Positions 38,241 through 38,797 of a stretch of 38,797 bases of DNA are shown here, piece by piece. Source of the DNA: Clostridia bacterium (GTDB lineage: Bacteria; Bacillota; Clostridia; Oscillospirales; Acutalibacteraceae); assembly GCA_017516965.1 (NCBI GenBank), contig JAFXAP010000002.1, positions 1 to 38,797 of the forward strand, read 5' to 3'. A program made the position numbers and the translations under genes. The notes under the pieces are model-generated. The model had not been told where the DNA came from, did no database searches, and was given only the letters and a program-made list of their open reading frames with translations. The stretch's first letter is position 1, and every line of letters begins with the position of its first letter.

Positions 38241-38797
38241 ATGAAAGTATTAAAAGTTTTTCCCGGAATAATATTATCTGTAGGTGTGGCTCTTCTTGCG
38301 TGCTGGCTTGAAAGTCTGCTGCCTATCCACCTTATTGGCTCTGCCGTTATTGCAATGTTCATCGGTATGGTCCTCAATCATTTTTTGAGGAATACAAAAG
38401 TCTTTGCATCGGGGCTCAAATTTACATCCAAGAAGATTTTGAAATTTGCCATTATTCTGCTTGGCTTGTCCCTCAATATTACGACTATCCTCAACGTAGG
38501 TAAAATGTCCCTTACCGTTATGATATTTACTTTACTTACTTGTTTTGGCGGTGGTTATTTTATCGGTAAGGCGTTGGGACTCAATTGGAAACTCTCCAAC
38601 CTTATCTCTGCCGGTACGGGTATTTGCGGTGGCTCTGCCATTGCCGCTATTGCCCCGACTATCGATGCAGACGATAACGATGTAGCTTATGCTATGTCTG
38701 CTACTTTTCTGTTCGATATGGCAATGATCGTATTGTTTCCCATTATGGGACAAGCGATGGGAATGACCGATCAGGCATTCGGTATTTGGGCGGGAAC
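38241..38797 (+). CDS. yeiH: YeiH family putative sulfate exporter, partial (window end)
   Basis: The first 185 residues of a UPF0324/YeiH membrane protein; the frame runs open off the window edge. Family members are usually ~320-350 residues, so about half is missing. Visible motifs are PGIILSVGVALLACWLESL, LIGSAVIAMFIGMVLNHF, KFAIILLGLSLNITTILNVG and NLISAGTGICGGSAIAAIAPTIDADDNDVAYAMSATFLFD. The name sulfate exporter is putative. AGGAG lies seven bases before the ATG. It is divergent from the LysR gene and probably activated by it. Confidence 0.9.
   Translation, partial: MKVLKVFPGIILSVGVALLACWLESLLPIHLIGSAVIAMFIGMVLNHFLRNTKVFASGLKFTSKKILKFAIILLGLSLNITTILNVGKMSLTVMIFTLLTCFGGGYFIGKALGLNWKLSNLISAGTGICGGSAIAAIAPTIDADDNDVAYAMSATFLFDMAMIVLFPIMGQAMGMTDQAFGIWAG

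Overview
The window looks like a chromosomal segment of a low-to-mid GC Gram-positive anaerobe, most likely an uncultured gut Clostridia of the Oscillospirales/Ruminococcaceae type. The basis is the class B sortase, the T-box, SAM-I and FMN leaders in Firmicutes style, RibU, the YerC-type TrpR-like protein, a class A RNase P RNA, strong AGGAGG/GGAGG ribosome binding sites and near-consensus TTGACA-17-TATAAT promoters. Taxonomy is inference from gene content; no 16S gene is present.

Layout. 1-760: minus-strand five-tRNA operon (Val-Asp-Phe-Gly-Cys) with promoter and terminator, followed by a degenerate ~41-bp tandem repeat. 766-3510: minus-strand operon dapF, TrpR-like, methyltransferase, hslO. 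3598-5662: a divergent pair, a small zinc-ribbon membrane protein and comM. 5726-8438: CNNM/CorC-type transporter plus AI-2E family permease, behind a leader with its own promoter, a short acidic ORF and an intrinsic terminator. 8447-12862: divergent DUF4838 and GH94 genes around a palindromic operator candidate. 12870-15599: asparagine T-box with asnS and asnA. 15743-20033: PRK06851-type ATPase, rnpB, an inverted-repeat-bounded noncoding block, a small conserved-looking protein, serS and a class B sortase. 20073-23734: SAM-I riboswitch operon metK-metY-metA. 23738-24798: FMN riboswitch with an enlarged variable arm, and ribU. 24795-30694: a tight six-gene minus-strand operon (acetyltransferase, MATE, GH130, histidine phosphatase, GH78-like, DUF1294). 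30748-36000: GH2 and a GPH-type sugar symporter, divergent from an AraC regulator with direct-repeat operator candidates. 36023-37060: cyclophilin lipoprotein and initiator tRNA. 37061-38797: ATGAAG hairpin modules, then a LysR regulator divergent from a yeiH gene cut by the window end.

How they work together. The accessory theme is intracellular glycan use: GH94 and GH130 are phosphorylase families, GH2, GH78-like and DUF4838 are hydrolase-type proteins, none has a signal peptide, and a symporter brings in oligosaccharides. The rest is housekeeping under RNA-level control: asparagine supply by T-box, methionine/SAM by SAM-I, riboflavin uptake by FMN. The MetA has Glu111, the acetyl-CoA type, which matches the neighbouring O-acetylhomoserine sulfhydrylase.

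Most worth a second look: the acidic leader ORF plus terminator upstream of the CNNM transporter (possible translation-coupled Mg2+ sensing), the FMN riboswitch insertion, the inverted-repeat block after rnpB, the AraC direct repeats, and an initiator tRNA with two U-U mismatches in its T stem.
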